Origin: Isoetes taiwanensis
Lineage: Eukaryota > Streptophyta > Lycopodiopsida > Isoetales > Isoetaceae
Assembly (NCBI GenBank): GCA_021234155.1
Contig: JAJEKV010000003.1
Span: 11,036,413 to 11,100,412 of the forward strand
Reading direction: 5' to 3'
Length of the DNA stretch: 64,000 bases
Shown here: piece by piece, positions 21,570 through 35,688 of the stretch
Position numbering within the stretch: the stretch's first letter is position 1
Layout: every line of letters starts with the position of its first letter
Made by a program: the position numbers and the translations under genes
The notes under the pieces: model-generated
Seen by the model: the letters and a program-made list of their open reading frames with translations, nothing else
Databases searched by the model: none
What the model was told of the DNA's origin: nothing

Positions 21570-22016
21570 CTAATTCGCCACCCTGAACATCCACACCACA
21601 ATTCCAAGGTCATCGAAAACTTCTGCAGGCTGGAGATCAAAGAAGTCTGCCCAGTGATAGAGAGGATCAATCCCAAATTCTGTGGGAATCCCTAAAAGAA
21701 AGAGATTCCTTTCAAAGTTGTTGCCCAGGGCTAAGTAAGGCTGTGAATTATGAGTAGAAACCCTGAGGGAACCAACTCTGTCGAAACAAAGGATGCAGAG
21801 AAAAAACTTGTTGAAGAAATCAAAATCTGCTCTACAAAAACCTATTCTAGACTGATTACTAACAGCTAAACTGATCAGATCTTCAATGGCTTGAAGGGTG
21901 CTCTCATGGCCTTGGGGGGGGATGACAAAACCCAGCCCTTGGAGAACAGCTTCGAGCAAAGCCTCATCCATCAGGGCTGGGAGATGCGCGGATCCCGAGG
22001 CGCAGTGAGAGAGCAC
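21570..22016 (-). CDS. LINE 5' ORF (ORF0-like), 148 aa, unknown
   Basis: Starts at ATG 22016, 16 bp inside the LINE 5' end set by the target-site duplication, and runs for 148 codons; ORF1 begins ~250 bp later. It has ALMDEALLEAVLQGLGFVI and PLYHWADFFDLQPAEVFDDL. The composition is hydrophobic and acidic, with no motif I recognise. The position implies that it belongs to the LINE, not to the host gene. It could be an accessory ORF or the fused remains of another sequence. Confidence 0.5.
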   Translation of the reverse strand: MLSHCASGSAHLPALMDEALLEAVLQGLGFVIPPQGHESTLQAIEDLISLAVSNQSRIGFCRADFDFFNKFFLCILCFDRVGSLRVSTHNSQPYLALGNNFERNLFLLGIPTEFGIDPLYHWADFFDLQPAEVFDDLGIVVWMFRVAN

Positions 22017-22032
22017 TCATTCTCCAGGAACC

Positions 22033-22048
22033 ACCAGGAGATTATTGC
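22033..22048. repeat. 16-bp target-site duplication, right copy
   Basis: Identical to 14958-14973. Upstream (minus sense) is the H3-like coding sequence ending EIRHFQQCNNLL. Beyond it the LINE begins, and the interrupted frame reads a few foreign codons and stops. Confidence 0.95.
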
Positions 22049-22836
22049 ACTGTTGGAAGTGCCTAATCTCCTGGAATACACGGCGTGCCCGAAGTTCGCC
22101 CCATGGTGAACCTTCTTCGCTCTCCGGCCGTGGTGGCGGCGGCGGCTTGATTCTTGACCTCTGGCCCTTAACGCATTTGGCGCATGCGTTACGCTTCTGA
22201 TACCAGTCATTGTACCTCTTCCACCTACGGAGGTACTCCTGGTATATTTTCTTCCGCCTTTGGAATTCGTAGTCCTGCTTGAGCATGAACTCGCATTCAC
22301 CCACCTTTTGTTTCTTAACTATCTTCGGCGGCTTGGGCCTCTTTGGGTAGGGCGGGCGGGCGTCAGGGTTGGATGGTTCTCCAGCGTCCTCGGCCTCTTC
22401 CTCCTCCTGCCCGGCCGCCGCCGCCGCCGCCGCCTCCTCCCCCTCCCCCTCCTCCTCCTTTTGGGTAGGGTGGGCGGGCGTCGGCGTTGGATGGTTCCCC
22501 GGCGTCCTCGGCCTCTTCTTCCTGCTCCCTCTTGGATCTCTTCTCTCTCCTCTGTGCCTCCTTCTCCCTCTCCCTCTTCTTTCTTTGCGCCCGCTCCTCC
22601 GGCCATTTGGCCACTTTCTTCTTGCCCTTCTTTTTGAAGGTGCCGACTTCCTCCCGCCGCTGCCCCTCCTGGTGATGCTGTTGTTGCTACTGCTCCTCCT
22701 CTTGATCGCCCTATGGCTGCTCTTCCTCCTGGCTTCCCGCCGGCCAGCTGAGATTGACGGTCTCATCCGTCCTTTGGATAGCCACCGAGGAGCTGCTCTG
22801 TTCCCGCTCCTGGGAGGCGTGGAAGGTGTCGTCCAT
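22033..22836 (-). pseudogene. histone-H3-like protein with long N-terminal extension, 5' half
   Basis: From a candidate ATG at 22836 (MDDTFHASQEREQSSSSVA) the minus strand encodes a long Lys/Glu/Arg-rich region with two TAG stops at CAG-type positions. Two copies of an EEEAEDAGEPSN(A/P)DARPPYPK unit flank a GC-rich microsatellite that shifts the frame. Then come CEFMLKQDYEFQRRKKIYQ and YNDWYQKRNACAKCVKGQ, and finally RRVFQEIRHFQQCNNLL, the first helix of an H3 fold (family ALREIRRYQKSTELLI). The rest lies at 14724-14973. The typical ARTKQT tail is absent. It could be a divergent H3 variant or a non-histone protein with an H3 fold. Confidence 0.75.
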
Positions 22837-24046
22837 TGAAGTAGACAACTCCTCACGCTCCTCCTCAAAGCGAAACAATAAATAAAACAAAAAGAAAGAC
22901 GCGATAATCCAAGAGCAAAATCAATGATCATATCATGCAGTATGGAGGCCACTTACCTGCCCGTTTTGGCTTCATCCCTAGCCAATTTGCTACACAAATA
23001 ATAGCAAACAATCCTGTAATAATAGCAAAGATCTCCTATAGTAATTTAGGGCTTAGGCAATAAATGATTTGGGATGGTGGAACAAACGTACCTTTGTTGT
23101 AGATTATTCATGGCCTTGCCATGGGTATCAAACCGGAATGGGAGTTTGGTGAATATTCAATATCTCACTGATAACTTTCCATTTTGAAACAAAGTGACAT
23201 CCTTATATGCAGCAGATAAGTATGCAGCTAACCAACCACAATACAGGTTTAAACTCAAACTGGAATTTAATAATGCCTGACCATTACAAAACCTCTGTAT
23301 GAGCCCCGAACAAAGTGTTAAAAAGCTCCAAATAATGCGGGCATGATAATATCAAAGCCAAAGCCAAAGCTTCCAGCAACTGAAACAAAAATACTGATTC
23401 AAGATAGATAGATGGTCAAGGCGGAATTGCATAGAGGTAATCATAAAAAACTACTATTTTCTCTTCTCTACGCGTGTCTCATGCAGATTACATTCTGCAT
23501 CATCCTAATTCGGGGAAGCCATGCCTCCATATCCGGAAAAGCCCTAATCCGGCCCGTCTTCAGTGTGCAAAGCGCAAATGAAATCATAATAATAAAAAAA
23601 AAGAAAATTTGCGATTTTTGGAAATTGGATTTTTTTTTCAGGCGGGGAAAATCCCCAAAACCTTAGGGAAATGAGCCAAGCAAAAAACTAAATGAGTTTT
23701 TTTCCAGACCAGAAAATACAAATTTTAACAATAGATATATTCTAATGTATCTGCACTATTTGATCCTATGATTTTAAAGGCTAACTATCCTCTACTATAT
23801 TCTGCAATCCATTAAGAGCAAGCACATCACATTTTCTAGAACAAAATTAGCTATATTTCAATGTTTTCTTATTTTACTGTTTTTTTGGGTTGCCATTAAT
23901 GCTTGTTCAATGATATATATACTTAAGTCATATCAGTTTGGCCTTAGTATCAGAACTTTAAACTAAACCCCTTATTCCAAATCTACTGATCAGACCATCT
24001 TATTAATCTTATATTGCATTTTCCTATCCAATGGAAACATCACATG
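22837..24046. other. 5' flank of the H3-like gene; no complete gene
   Basis: On the minus strand possible splice signals are visible upstream of the H3-like ATG (a donor GCAG/GTAAGTGG at ~22958 and an acceptor ending TTTGAG at ~22867), so a 5'UTR or first exon with introns is possible. I could not join them into one frame. The rest is AT-rich with no recognisable gene. Confidence 0.35.
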
Positions 24047-24667
24047 TTAAGATCTAAGCATTAAGCATAAAAGGGAAACTACCCAATGGAAACATCTAAT
24101 ATTAAGATCTAAGCACAACTGGGCTTCTGGATTAACTTCCAGCCCCATAGCATTGCTTGTGGCTGCATTGGCCTCCTCAGTTGAGATTCCATGTCCATCC
24201 TTATTCTCAGCTTTGTCTATCAAGTCAGGAACCTTGTTAACATTCTTACCAAGATCATATTTCCCATCTACGAGATTCTCATTGCCAGCATCCCCTTTGC
24301 CATCAGAATTGCTGTTGCATACTGCTAATGCAGGGCCCTTGGCAGCTTTGTGAAAATAAAATATCTTCTTCCATTTTGGAGCACTAAGCTTTTCTGCTTG
24401 AATCTTCCTTCTGGTCGCCATATTGAGATCACCCTTCTTTCTACCCATACCAGGTATATGGGTCATTCTTGAAGTGCCAGATCTAAGATATAGATGCTGC
24501 ATGCAGCCTTATCTGCTTTTGTGCTTTATATAAATGAACAATAGGGTATAAAAAGGCTTACAAAGAGTGAACCGGTCCTTAGCACTGTCATCTGTAATGC
24601 AGGAGTACTTGGCCTCTATAAAAATATCATCTAACAAACTCTGTACCGTGTTTTTAGAAGGAACCAT
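24047..24667 (-). pseudogene. unknown gene fragment with LxLxL (EAR-like) motif
   Basis: Two minus-strand coding stretches are visible. The first starts at ATG 24667 (MVPSKNTVQSLLDDIFIEAK) and ends at a donor-like GTAAGC near 24558. The second (to 24047) has HIPGMGRKKGDLNMATRRK, KWKKIFYFHKAAKGPALAV and, near its end, PEAQLCLDLNI, which resembles an EAR repression motif (LxLxL). The two do not join in phase with the splice sites I can see, so exons are missing or the gene is broken. The family is not recognised. Confidence 0.4.
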
Positions 24668-27600
24668 TGGCCTCCACAATTGCTTGCTCTGTGCTCAGCT
24701 TGGTCGGAACCCTAAAGTCGTCAAGACAATCTGAACCCTAATGGCATCTCATGCATACTTTGTTTTTCACTAATATGATCAGAAAAGGAAGTAAAAATTA
24801 TAAAGTTACCATTTTTTGGAAAAACAAAAGATCGTTGCCCTAGTGCACCATTGAAAATTCTTGTTACATGTTGCAAATAACCAATCTCACACTTCTGGTT
24901 ATGCCCTTTTGCATTAAAATTTAATTGGTTTTCCTTGTTATCTATGTTCACTAACAGTCTAATAAAAAAAAAAAAAACAAACAAAAACAAGGTGTTGCGC
25001 ACGGAGGGTTGCCCTCTGTGACCCGAGAGTGAAATGGCTTAAATCACACTTCAAAGTCAACGTTTCGAGCATATACTGACATATACTTGGAATATGCCAC
25101 AAACCCACATGGATGAGGGTAAATATAATATAGCTGGCATAGGATCTGTAAGACCACAAGGAAAGCTATACCTCAAAGCCAATCAACTCTCAGTCTCCAG
25201 GATGGATGGATGGATGGAGCTAAAAAAAGCTAGCAGTTAAAAGAGCAGCCAAGCCAGTTGAAACTTTTGGCATAAGATGAAGTTTAAACTTTTTGTGGCA
25301 TGCGATGTAGTTCTTGTTTTCCTGGCAGTGGAAATGGCCTATATCTAAAATTTGCCTTTGAAGTACTTGAAGCAATAATCAAATGCTTCAAGTACTTGGT
25401 AGTAGATTGTTCATCTGTGTCAAGCATACTATTGTCCAGAAATATTTGGCATCCTAGGAATTGGTGCCCTAGTGGTGCATCGCTCATCTCTCAATAACCA
25501 AAATCTTTTCCTAGTCATTGTCATCATTGTTGTTATGGATAAGGTATGTCCGGGTTGCTTTTGTGTATCTATGGAAGCCCGTGGTACTCTCTGTGCTGGG
25601 TGTTGCTAATATTTCACAATTGCTAATTGAGCCCATGATATTGTAATAAAAATTATACTTATTTTTCTATGATGTCGAAATGTCACACAAATCCTCTATA
25701 CATCATCACATGTACATATATGCTATCGCATCTACATAGATGCTATGTAGACAAAATGAATTAATCATCATCCACAAGACTAATGGATATTGCAATCACC
25801 ACAATGAGCAAGGACTTTGCGAATAAAACAATAAGTCTCAATTCAATATGAGCCAGATCTGATCAACCTGTTTTGCATTTTTACGTATGTTCACTTTGGG
25901 CTTGTTAATGATGCATTATATTTATGGGCAATGTTGATGGCAAACGTCTAATTTATTGCAAACACTAGAAAAATAAGTGGTTTCTTAATTCATGATGTCT
26001 GTATTTTTGGCATTATTACACCTGTACTTTTTGGCATTGTTGTATCTGCAAATAATGTATCAAGAGACATAGCAAACATGTCGTTGTAATTAAGGAAGAT
26101 GAATCAAGTGAATTTTGCTAAACAAAATGGCATCTTTGTTGTCTAATTACTCCAATATTCTATTGCATCCATATACTCTATAGTGTCTCTATACCCCTAG
26201 CTATCAAGATATATTTAATATTTTTTGTAAGTTCTAATGCCTGAGGATCATCTTCAATAACCTCAAATATGGTAGTAAAAGAAGATTTGTATTGATGCAA
26301 TCTGTTGCAAGATGTCAAATCATTTATCATTTCATGTATCTGAAGAGGCTATATTCAAAGCTGCAAACTTAAAAAGGAATGAATACTGAACAACAAATGA
26401 GCAACACAATAATACACAGGATATAAACAGCTTGCATCACAGCCTTGAAAACTGACACCTCGATTAATGTTAGGTTGAAATAGGAATGAACAGGTCTTCC
26501 ATAGCCACGGATTTCACTAGGGGTAAAAGAACAAACAGGATTTAGGAAATCACACAATCATTTGTTGCTCCAAAATCGATCGCATAGTCGCTTCGTTATG
26601 CATTTGTAATGTGCAGCCCTAACTTGTTCCTTCACCAAGGGAATAGCAAAATTAAAAAAGAGCATAGCTGAACCTTAAACAATTACAAAGAAACCGGAAG
26701 GGCGATCGCAACCTGCTCACTGAAAAGTGCCCACTTTCAAACACAAAAATCTATCGCTTCTCAACATTGTATATCATATTTAAACTATAAATACTCCAAC
26801 ATTAGGACAACCTTTACGACAAAATTAGCTCTAGTTATTATGGAATTTGTCTTGCAACTCAAATTTTGACTTCTATTATAAGAGCCATAAAGATAAGTAC
26901 AATACACATCTCCAAGTTTACAAATGTTTCTTCTTCATTTATGAAGGGCGTTTCATTTATGGCCCAAAAATGTTGATGTAAAGCATCCGAATAAGATCCT
27001 CCCACAATATCTTGTCCAAAAGTTCCATAACCCTCCGAATATTATGCATCTATTTGCCAAGAGATCGTTCCTAAGAGAAAACATCATGAGTGTTGTGTCT
27101 TTCACAAAAGAGGCAACATGCCGAAGACAAAAACATCAAAAGCAGCCATGCAAAGGTGCGGGAATGGAAAGCAGACATTGCCTACATTGCTAAACAGCTC
27201 AAGGGCTTTAGCCACACCATCTGGTCTATAAAGCAGATGACAAAAGTTCTTATAGAGAAGAAAGTGCAATAACAAAGCAAAGATGAAAAGAAGAAATAAT
27301 CTAGTGGAGCTTACTTGGCTAATCATGAATCTTCAAAGTCAGGGGCTTACTCATTTAAAAAACATGCATAGGAAAATCGTCCCTTAGTAAGGGCAAGCTA
27401 GCAACATTCAAAGATTCAAGCAAACATTTCCGCGAATCGCTAGCATTGGCATACAAAAAATGCTCCCAGATCCGAGCTTCTCTAAAAGCGGAAAAGGGGA
27501 GTTAGTCGCAGGCGAAAATATCAACTACAAGATCCTTGGCGTAAAACAACTACAACGATACAAAAATAAGAAATCGCATAGATCTATTCCAATTTCGTGC

Positions 27601-28850
27601 ACAAATTCTGAGAAAACATGCAGGAAGCTTAACAAACCTAAAATGATCGCGTAAATGATTAGCTTGAAAGAAAGAAGATTGGATTTTTGCAACCGGAGTG
27701 TGTCCAAACCATCTCGCCTTCTCTCGCATGAATCTTGATAACACTGCGGGCAAGTAAAATCATGGCTAACCATCTTGAAGATTTAAGCAAAATCATGGCC
27801 ATGGATGGCCACAAACAACAATCCAAAATGGAAACAAAAAACATGCACAACACATACAAACGTAAGAAGCCAAATGCAAACCAACATGAAACAAACTGCT
27901 TTTCTTAGAACATTAGCATAGCTAACTAACAACTATGGATACATTCCATATTAAGCATCAACACCCAAGAAGATGTAAAGGAACTTTTACCGTCTGGGAT
28001 GTATTCTGTCAGTCATGAAATTATTCACACCATAAACCTTTGTGATGCATTCTGACAGCTAAATATCTATTCAGTTATGATGCACAGATGTCCAGGCAAG
28101 CAGGCTATGAAATGAAAGAAGATTTGACCTCTTTTCGACATTTTAGCGAACCGTAGTTCAAATTCGCAATGCAAATCGGTGATTGGGCTGCATTAAAAAA
28201 TCAAAGGACAAGGTCAAGGTAGCAAATCGCGTTTAGAGCGAAACAATCATCAAAATCAAAAACTTCGAAAATCAAGATAAAACCTTACCACAAACAACAT
28301 GCCAGTATTGGTGGCCTACTTTCCCCACGCATCATAGTTTGGCAGAGTCATCAATTCCTGCAAAAAGATGATCTCCGCATATATCAAAAGCCCGACTTCC
28401 TTCAACATCGTAGCATGAGTAAAAAAAGAAGCTTACCACAGGTGCATTTGCCAATCGGGGGTCCCATTTTTGCAAGCAAAAAAGGCAAGTAAAAATTCCT
28501 GTGTGTTTGATGGCATGATAAATAGCGCACATAGTCCCAACTAGAGCACTGCCACTTAAATATAGCCCATGTCCTTGCTGTTCTTAAGCCTAGACAATTG
28601 TCTCGAAGTTCTAGAATCAAGTATTCCAAATTAACATCACGATAAACCGAAATAATGTGTCGGCAACCTATTTTGGCTTTGCATATTTATCTGCATTATC
28701 TAAAAGTGGCTACATACCATAGATTTATCTGTCATACTGTGCATGCGATTGCAAACCACATATAGATGGTTTCGGCTCCATTCTTAGATCTTTTTTGACC
28801 ATATCGCAATTTTACGATTGGTGAGCATAAAGTAATCAATCAGTCTACCT
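24668..28850. other. 4.2 kb without a recognisable gene
   Basis: AT-rich sequence on both strands with only short frames of unlikely composition. It contains a poly(A) tract near 24963-24976, a (GGAT)n microsatellite near 25199-25217, and a ~50-bp motif at 25068-25110 (CATATACTTG-GAATATGCC-ACA) also present at 29738-29775. No RNA gene was seen. Confidence 0.4.
25068..25110. repeat. short dispersed repeat, shared with 29738-29775
   Basis: About 45 bp with AGCATATACT, GAATATGCC and ACCCACAT in the same order as at 29738-29775. Probably the end of a small repeated element. No target-site duplication could be assigned. Confidence 0.5.
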
Positions 28851-29240
28851 TTAAGTCTTCATCAAGCTTTCATCAATGGCAAAGGGCATCTTAGTTGCAA
28901 AAGGCAATCCCTTTACATTTAGTTCTCCTACAGTGGTGTTGGCAACAGTAAAGGATGCTGCATTTCAAAAGTAATCCTCAGGTAGATCTGGCAGCCTGCC
29001 TCTGCAGTTGATCAACATGGCAAGTGATGCGGTTATATCGCATCTTGCCTCACATATCTTCCGCCATATATGAGCAGAGACAATCTGGAATGAAGTGTAG
29101 TTGGAACCCCCAATAGATCTTAACCTGTTTATCTCTGCTCTGTCAAAGTTGAAACATCTTACAACCAAAGGTTCTGGACGGTCTTTGGCTCGAAACGCTT
29201 CAACACATCCGATTTCGGTTTGAATCCTACGGACCGCCTA
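28851..29240 (-). pseudogene. BAHD acyltransferase fragment
   Basis: The minus strand from about 29240 reads IQTEIGCVEAFRAKDRPEPL, VVRCFNFDRAEINRLRSIG, YTSFQIVSAHIWRKICEAR, LAMLINCRGRLPDLPEDYF, a stop, NAASFTVANTTVGEL and a stop at 28851. This is the centre of a BAHD (HCT-like) acyltransferase: the S-x-F-x-x-x-x-A-H-x-W block, then the R-x-R-x-x-P-x-L-P-x-x-Y-F-G-N block. The Gly of YFGN is replaced by TGA (one change from GGA). The catalytic HXXXD and the DFGWG motifs are absent, so this is a truncated relic. Confidence 0.78.
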
Positions 29241-31980
29241 CCATTTGATGTGCATATGCAAACCCTAAACCGATATCTCCACATGCAAATCGTAATCTGC
29301 TCCATAGATTATAGACTTTAGGGTTCATAGACGATAAAACATATCAAGAAAGCGAAAAGAATCCATACCGGATGAATAAAGGGAGCTTTCCGGGCCCATA
29401 GCCGGGTAGCATTATAGTCACCGCTTGGATGAGCCGAAAGCAGAAGAAAGAAAGAAGGGCAAAAATCTCCCAAATCGTCAAGAGTTGCATAGCCGAGATT
29501 AAGGGAGATGAGATTATGCCCTAGAGGGTATAAGGAAGGGATAAACATGTGCTCAACTCGCCGTAACCCCGGACGGAAGGCGAAGGGAGGGCGCGAATCC
29601 GAGGTGCGTAAGCCATAGCCAAGTCCGGCCGGATAGCGTTTGTGTAGCAGTCGATAATGGGGCCGGATGACCGACCATTTACGTGCAAAGCACCCGGTTT
29701 TAGCAGTCATCAGTATATGCTAGGTATATGCCAGCATATACTTGAATATGCCCACATACCCACATAAACGAAGGTTTGCCCCCCTAGGGGCAACCCCAAA
29801 AAAAACGGAGAAGCCTAAGGTACCTTTTGGCCCTTGCAAATTTACCCAGTCTATGGCTAAATTTGTATTGGTTGGCTGCAGGTATGTCCTCTTAATATTT
29901 TCTTTTGTCCAGTTTGTATTAGGAGTTCTTGGGAGTTTGGCATATGAATGAGACTGGAGCTAGTCAAAACTGAAGATTTCCTAGATGGTTACAAGTAAAC
30001 GGTAGTTACCGCTCATATGCGATGGCTGGAGCCTGTACCAAAACTCTTTGGTGATGTTTTCCTATATCTCACAACTACGGTGTTGATTTTGAAATATGCA
30101 TGTTACTTTAAGTAGTATATTTTGTTAAATACAGACCAATCTGAAAAACATTCCACTTCCACCACACCTACATCTTTTGATATTCCTACAGCTTCATCAT
30201 CTGCTCTCACCTATCCTAGTGCAGTACGCCTACCTTCGAAACTGAAATTTAATCCTTAGGAGGAAAAGAAGTTGGCAGATCAAACTACTCAAAAACTGGA
30301 AGAGTTCAAGAGATTTTATCTTATGGGGGTCAACTGGTTCACTAAAGTCAGTATTTTTGATTGTGAATCTGCACCGGCCAATCACAGAACTCGGTCCAAT
30401 GACCATGTCCAAACGTTACTGAGGAGTTTTAACTAGGAAATCTAAATTTGATTCTCATATTAAATCAGGATTTGTGGTAATACATGTGACTACATATAAA
30501 ATTGTGCTTTACTATTCGAACGAATCTTATAATATGAGAAATTCAAGACTCATGAACATAATAATGTATGACTGAAAAAACAAGTGAGTAAAAAATGAAA
30601 GATATTATTGATATTTGTGAAAATATATTTGTAAGAAAGTCTCTCTCTTAATAATAAAGGTGTTATATTTTCCTAGGTTCTTAATGAGCACAACATAGTG
30701 TACTGGTTACTCATGTAACCTTGTATTCTTGAACATCAATGATTAATAGTCCTACTGTATTTATTGGGCGTTGAGGAACATGACAATTTATGATACTTGA
30801 ACTTCAAGTTTTGTTTGAGTACGAATATACTATAAATCCTAGTAGTTAACTATTTTTCCTAGATTTATGGTACCACCTTGGATTGGAAAGTCCTTGTATA
30901 GCCAGATAAGACAGCGGAGGGATTGACCAATGCTGATGTTTGTGCTAGGCTTAACTAGTTCTAGCCAACTTTTTTATAATAACTCATTCAATTGTTTTAG
31001 GGATATGGTCTATAGTCTTAGAAATGGTGATTTATGCATCCATATCAAATCCCCTTGGAACCCTCAGTTATTGTGCTACATCATGTGGTTTTATATCACG
31101 GTGAATGGCAATTCCTTGGGTGTACTCCCTATTTTAGGTGTTGGGTTCTTTCCGTAATAACTTGGCTCTCAAGTTTTGTCGCTGAGATCAGATCTCGCCA
31201 TTGGTTGTAGTGGTGTTACCCACCAGTAACACACTTGAGGGCCCATAAACACCTAGTTTGTTATGCTAAATGGCCATAATCACCTAGCTTGTTATGTAAA
31301 TCACAACCACCGTAAAGCTCTCGGGCCCAGTTTGTTAAGGCAGATAACACCCTAGAACTCGAGTGTTTATGTCCTGCTATAACGATCTCAGGCCTCCGCC
31401 ATCGATTGTTATAATAGGGCATAACACCCTCGTTCAAGGGTGTTATCCCTCTTATCCCGGTGGCTGTGAATGGATGATTCTTGACATATTCTGGATTCTA
31501 TTGGCTGAGACTTATTCATAATGAGATACCCACACAACCATGATGGAGCAACTATGTGCAACTTGCGTAACTCATTTCCTGGAAATTCCAGTCGAGAATA
31601 CGTATCCCAAAGCGGAAAGGACAAGTTCTTTGTGTGAAAGAGCCCTATATCATGTGTCCCTAAACCCCAACGCATCGCCGAGCTTATTGCTATTTTGACA
31701 CTTGGTCGTGGCTATGGCAGATGCCTTCTGCTCCGGCGATCGGCTAAGCCGTCTTCGGATGCAGCATCGCCGTACAACCTTTCTTAGATCTCCATAAACC
31801 CATTCATTTCTTTTCCCGTTTAAGTCGCTAAATGCGCCTTTTTTGCTTTCTATTTGAGCTCGGGAAGCTGGATCGGGCGCTGGTAATGAGAAGCTGTTCC
31901 CCGGATCGAACTACCATTTTGGGCGATTACTAAGTTTTTTGGGTCCGTTTTGGAGATTAAGATAAGTCACACTTAGTTGA
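29241..31980. other. no complete gene; possible exon remnant and PP2A promoter
   Basis: A plus-strand frame at about 30130-30430 reads TTPTSFDIPTASSSALTYPS, a TAG, then EEKKLADQTTQKLEEFKRFY and NWFTKVSIFDCES; it may be an eroded exon. The minus-strand ORF at 29318-29710 has no recognisable domain. The last ~300 bp before 32012 should hold the promoter and 5'UTR of the PP2A gene. Confidence 0.35.
31414..31451. repeat. short hairpin near the PP2A 5' region
   Basis: GGGCATAACACCCT and AGGGTGTTATCCC form an inverted repeat with a 6-bp loop. The surrounding 250 bp has several further short GTGTTA/TAACAC pairs, suggesting a MITE remnant. Confidence 0.55.
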
Positions 31981-32011
31981 ATCGCATTTTGAAGCTTTTT
32001 GTTGGGCAGCC

Positions 32012-34482
<2,471 letters not shown>

Positions 34483-35391
34483 AGATATCTGCCAAGGCAT
34501 AGGTTTTGGAAATTATTTTTAATGTATAGTGTTAAATTTTAGAACGCATTTTTTTTACTGCCGAATGGTTTATTTATTCATTCTGCATCATCTCTCTTCA
34601 TTATGTGTCTTTATTTTTGAGATAAAGGCCTTGTAAAAGCTATTCATTATACTGTCATCTGTTTTTCACATCAACTGATGGTGGTCAGAAAGTGTTTGGC
34701 TGCAAAGGTTGCCAATGAACTGTTTTTGGTTTTGGCAGTAAAGGAAGTCTGTTTTGGTATTTACATTCCCTATGCTAGTTTGATACACTGAGATGCATGC
34801 TGTCTTCACTATGACTTTTAATTTCAGATTTGCAAGCTGTCATCATTGTCCTTGCAACCCTAAAAAGAAAATGAGAGTTGGTCCCGTTGTGGATAGATTT
34901 CTTTTTATTCATGTTAGCTTCTTAACGTGGTGCAGATAAAGCTGGTGGATTTCTGAAAAGTGGCCAGGAAAGCTTATCTGGAACATAACAAAAAGGCATT
35001 GTTAAATGTTTATAATCCTGCTGTAACGCACTACCGAAAATTAACAAGCTGTATGTAAAACAAATTGAAGCCTTCCCTGCTGTCTAACTTTAATGGAATC
35101 GACTTTCGTTCCCAGCTTTAATTTGGCAGTCTTAATTTAAATTTGTTTCATATTCTGCTAGTTTTAAATGGTCTGTACTTGGGGAGCGGTATCAAGCCCG
35201 AGCAGAGACCAAGCTTAAATCATTCAGTACTTTTTGGTTTTTTTGGGTTGTCCTACGATCAATCCTTGGGGGGTTGGGGGAGGGAGGCCCTTGATTTTAG
35301 AAAAACTTAGAATCTTTTTGATCAACGACCGCAGACTTTTGCGCTTCCAGTGATGCCTAGTGACAGTTAAACGGTGTGGATTTGATGGTAG
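34483..35391. other. PP2A 3'UTR and intergenic sequence
   Basis: AT-rich downstream sequence. No gene seen. Polyadenylation would be expected within the first few hundred bases. Confidence 0.4.
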
Positions 35392-35688
35392 TCAGTTGGA
35401 AGGTGGAGATTCAATCTTCGCTTCTTTTCTTTTCCAGACACTATTGCTTTCACATACCATCAGCAATCCGCATGGGTTTCCCGAAGCTATGTCTCCAATT
35501 CTTCGGGGACGAAAAAAGAGGTTCTGCCAGTGATAACAAGCATAAATGCTATAAGACAAAACATCGTTAGAACAGATTGCCACAAGGACTCCAAATTGAA
35601 AGCTTACTGAAGGTGCTGGCTTCCACTTCTTCGGGCTGCTTGACGCCAGATCAGATCTCGCACCCCACTTCTTAGATGGAATAGACAT
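35392..35688 (-). pseudogene. module gene 2 (Lys/Ser-rich, unknown family), copy A
   Basis: Exon 1 (35608-35688) encodes MSIPSKKWGARSDLASSSPK and a few more basic residues, ending in a GTAAGC donor. Exon 2 starts after an AG at 35549 and still aligns at DNA level with exon 2 of copy B (ITGRTPFFVIEGLETELLDT there). However, copy A has indels that destroy the frame, and the similarity fades near 35392. It is a decayed paralogue of the gene at 63485 (+). Confidence 0.65.

Larger units (their letters stand above)
14974..22032 (-). mobile_element. L1-type LINE, nearly full length, inside an H3-like gene
   Basis: The 7,059-bp element is bounded by a perfect 16-bp target-site duplication and ends in a short poly(A) (T8 on the plus strand). 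On the minus strand it holds a 5' ORF, ORF1 with a DUF4283-like domain, ORF2 with endonuclease, reverse transcriptase and zf-RVT domains, and a further Cys-rich 3' ORF. A few frameshifts separate ORF2 parts. The intact RT frame of 554 codons and the perfect duplication suggest a fairly recent insertion. Confidence 0.93.

Noticed and set aside
22260-22839. Several overlapping plus-strand frames rich in Leu, Ser, Pro and Arg
   Set aside because: They are antisense shadows of the Lys/Glu-rich H3-like coding region and its GC-rich microsatellite.
35029-35040. CACTACCGAAAA, resembling the terminus of a CACTA transposon 5' of module A
   Set aside because: No inverse copy (TTTTCGGTAGTG) was found beyond the array, and module B shows no equivalent, so it cannot be called an element end.
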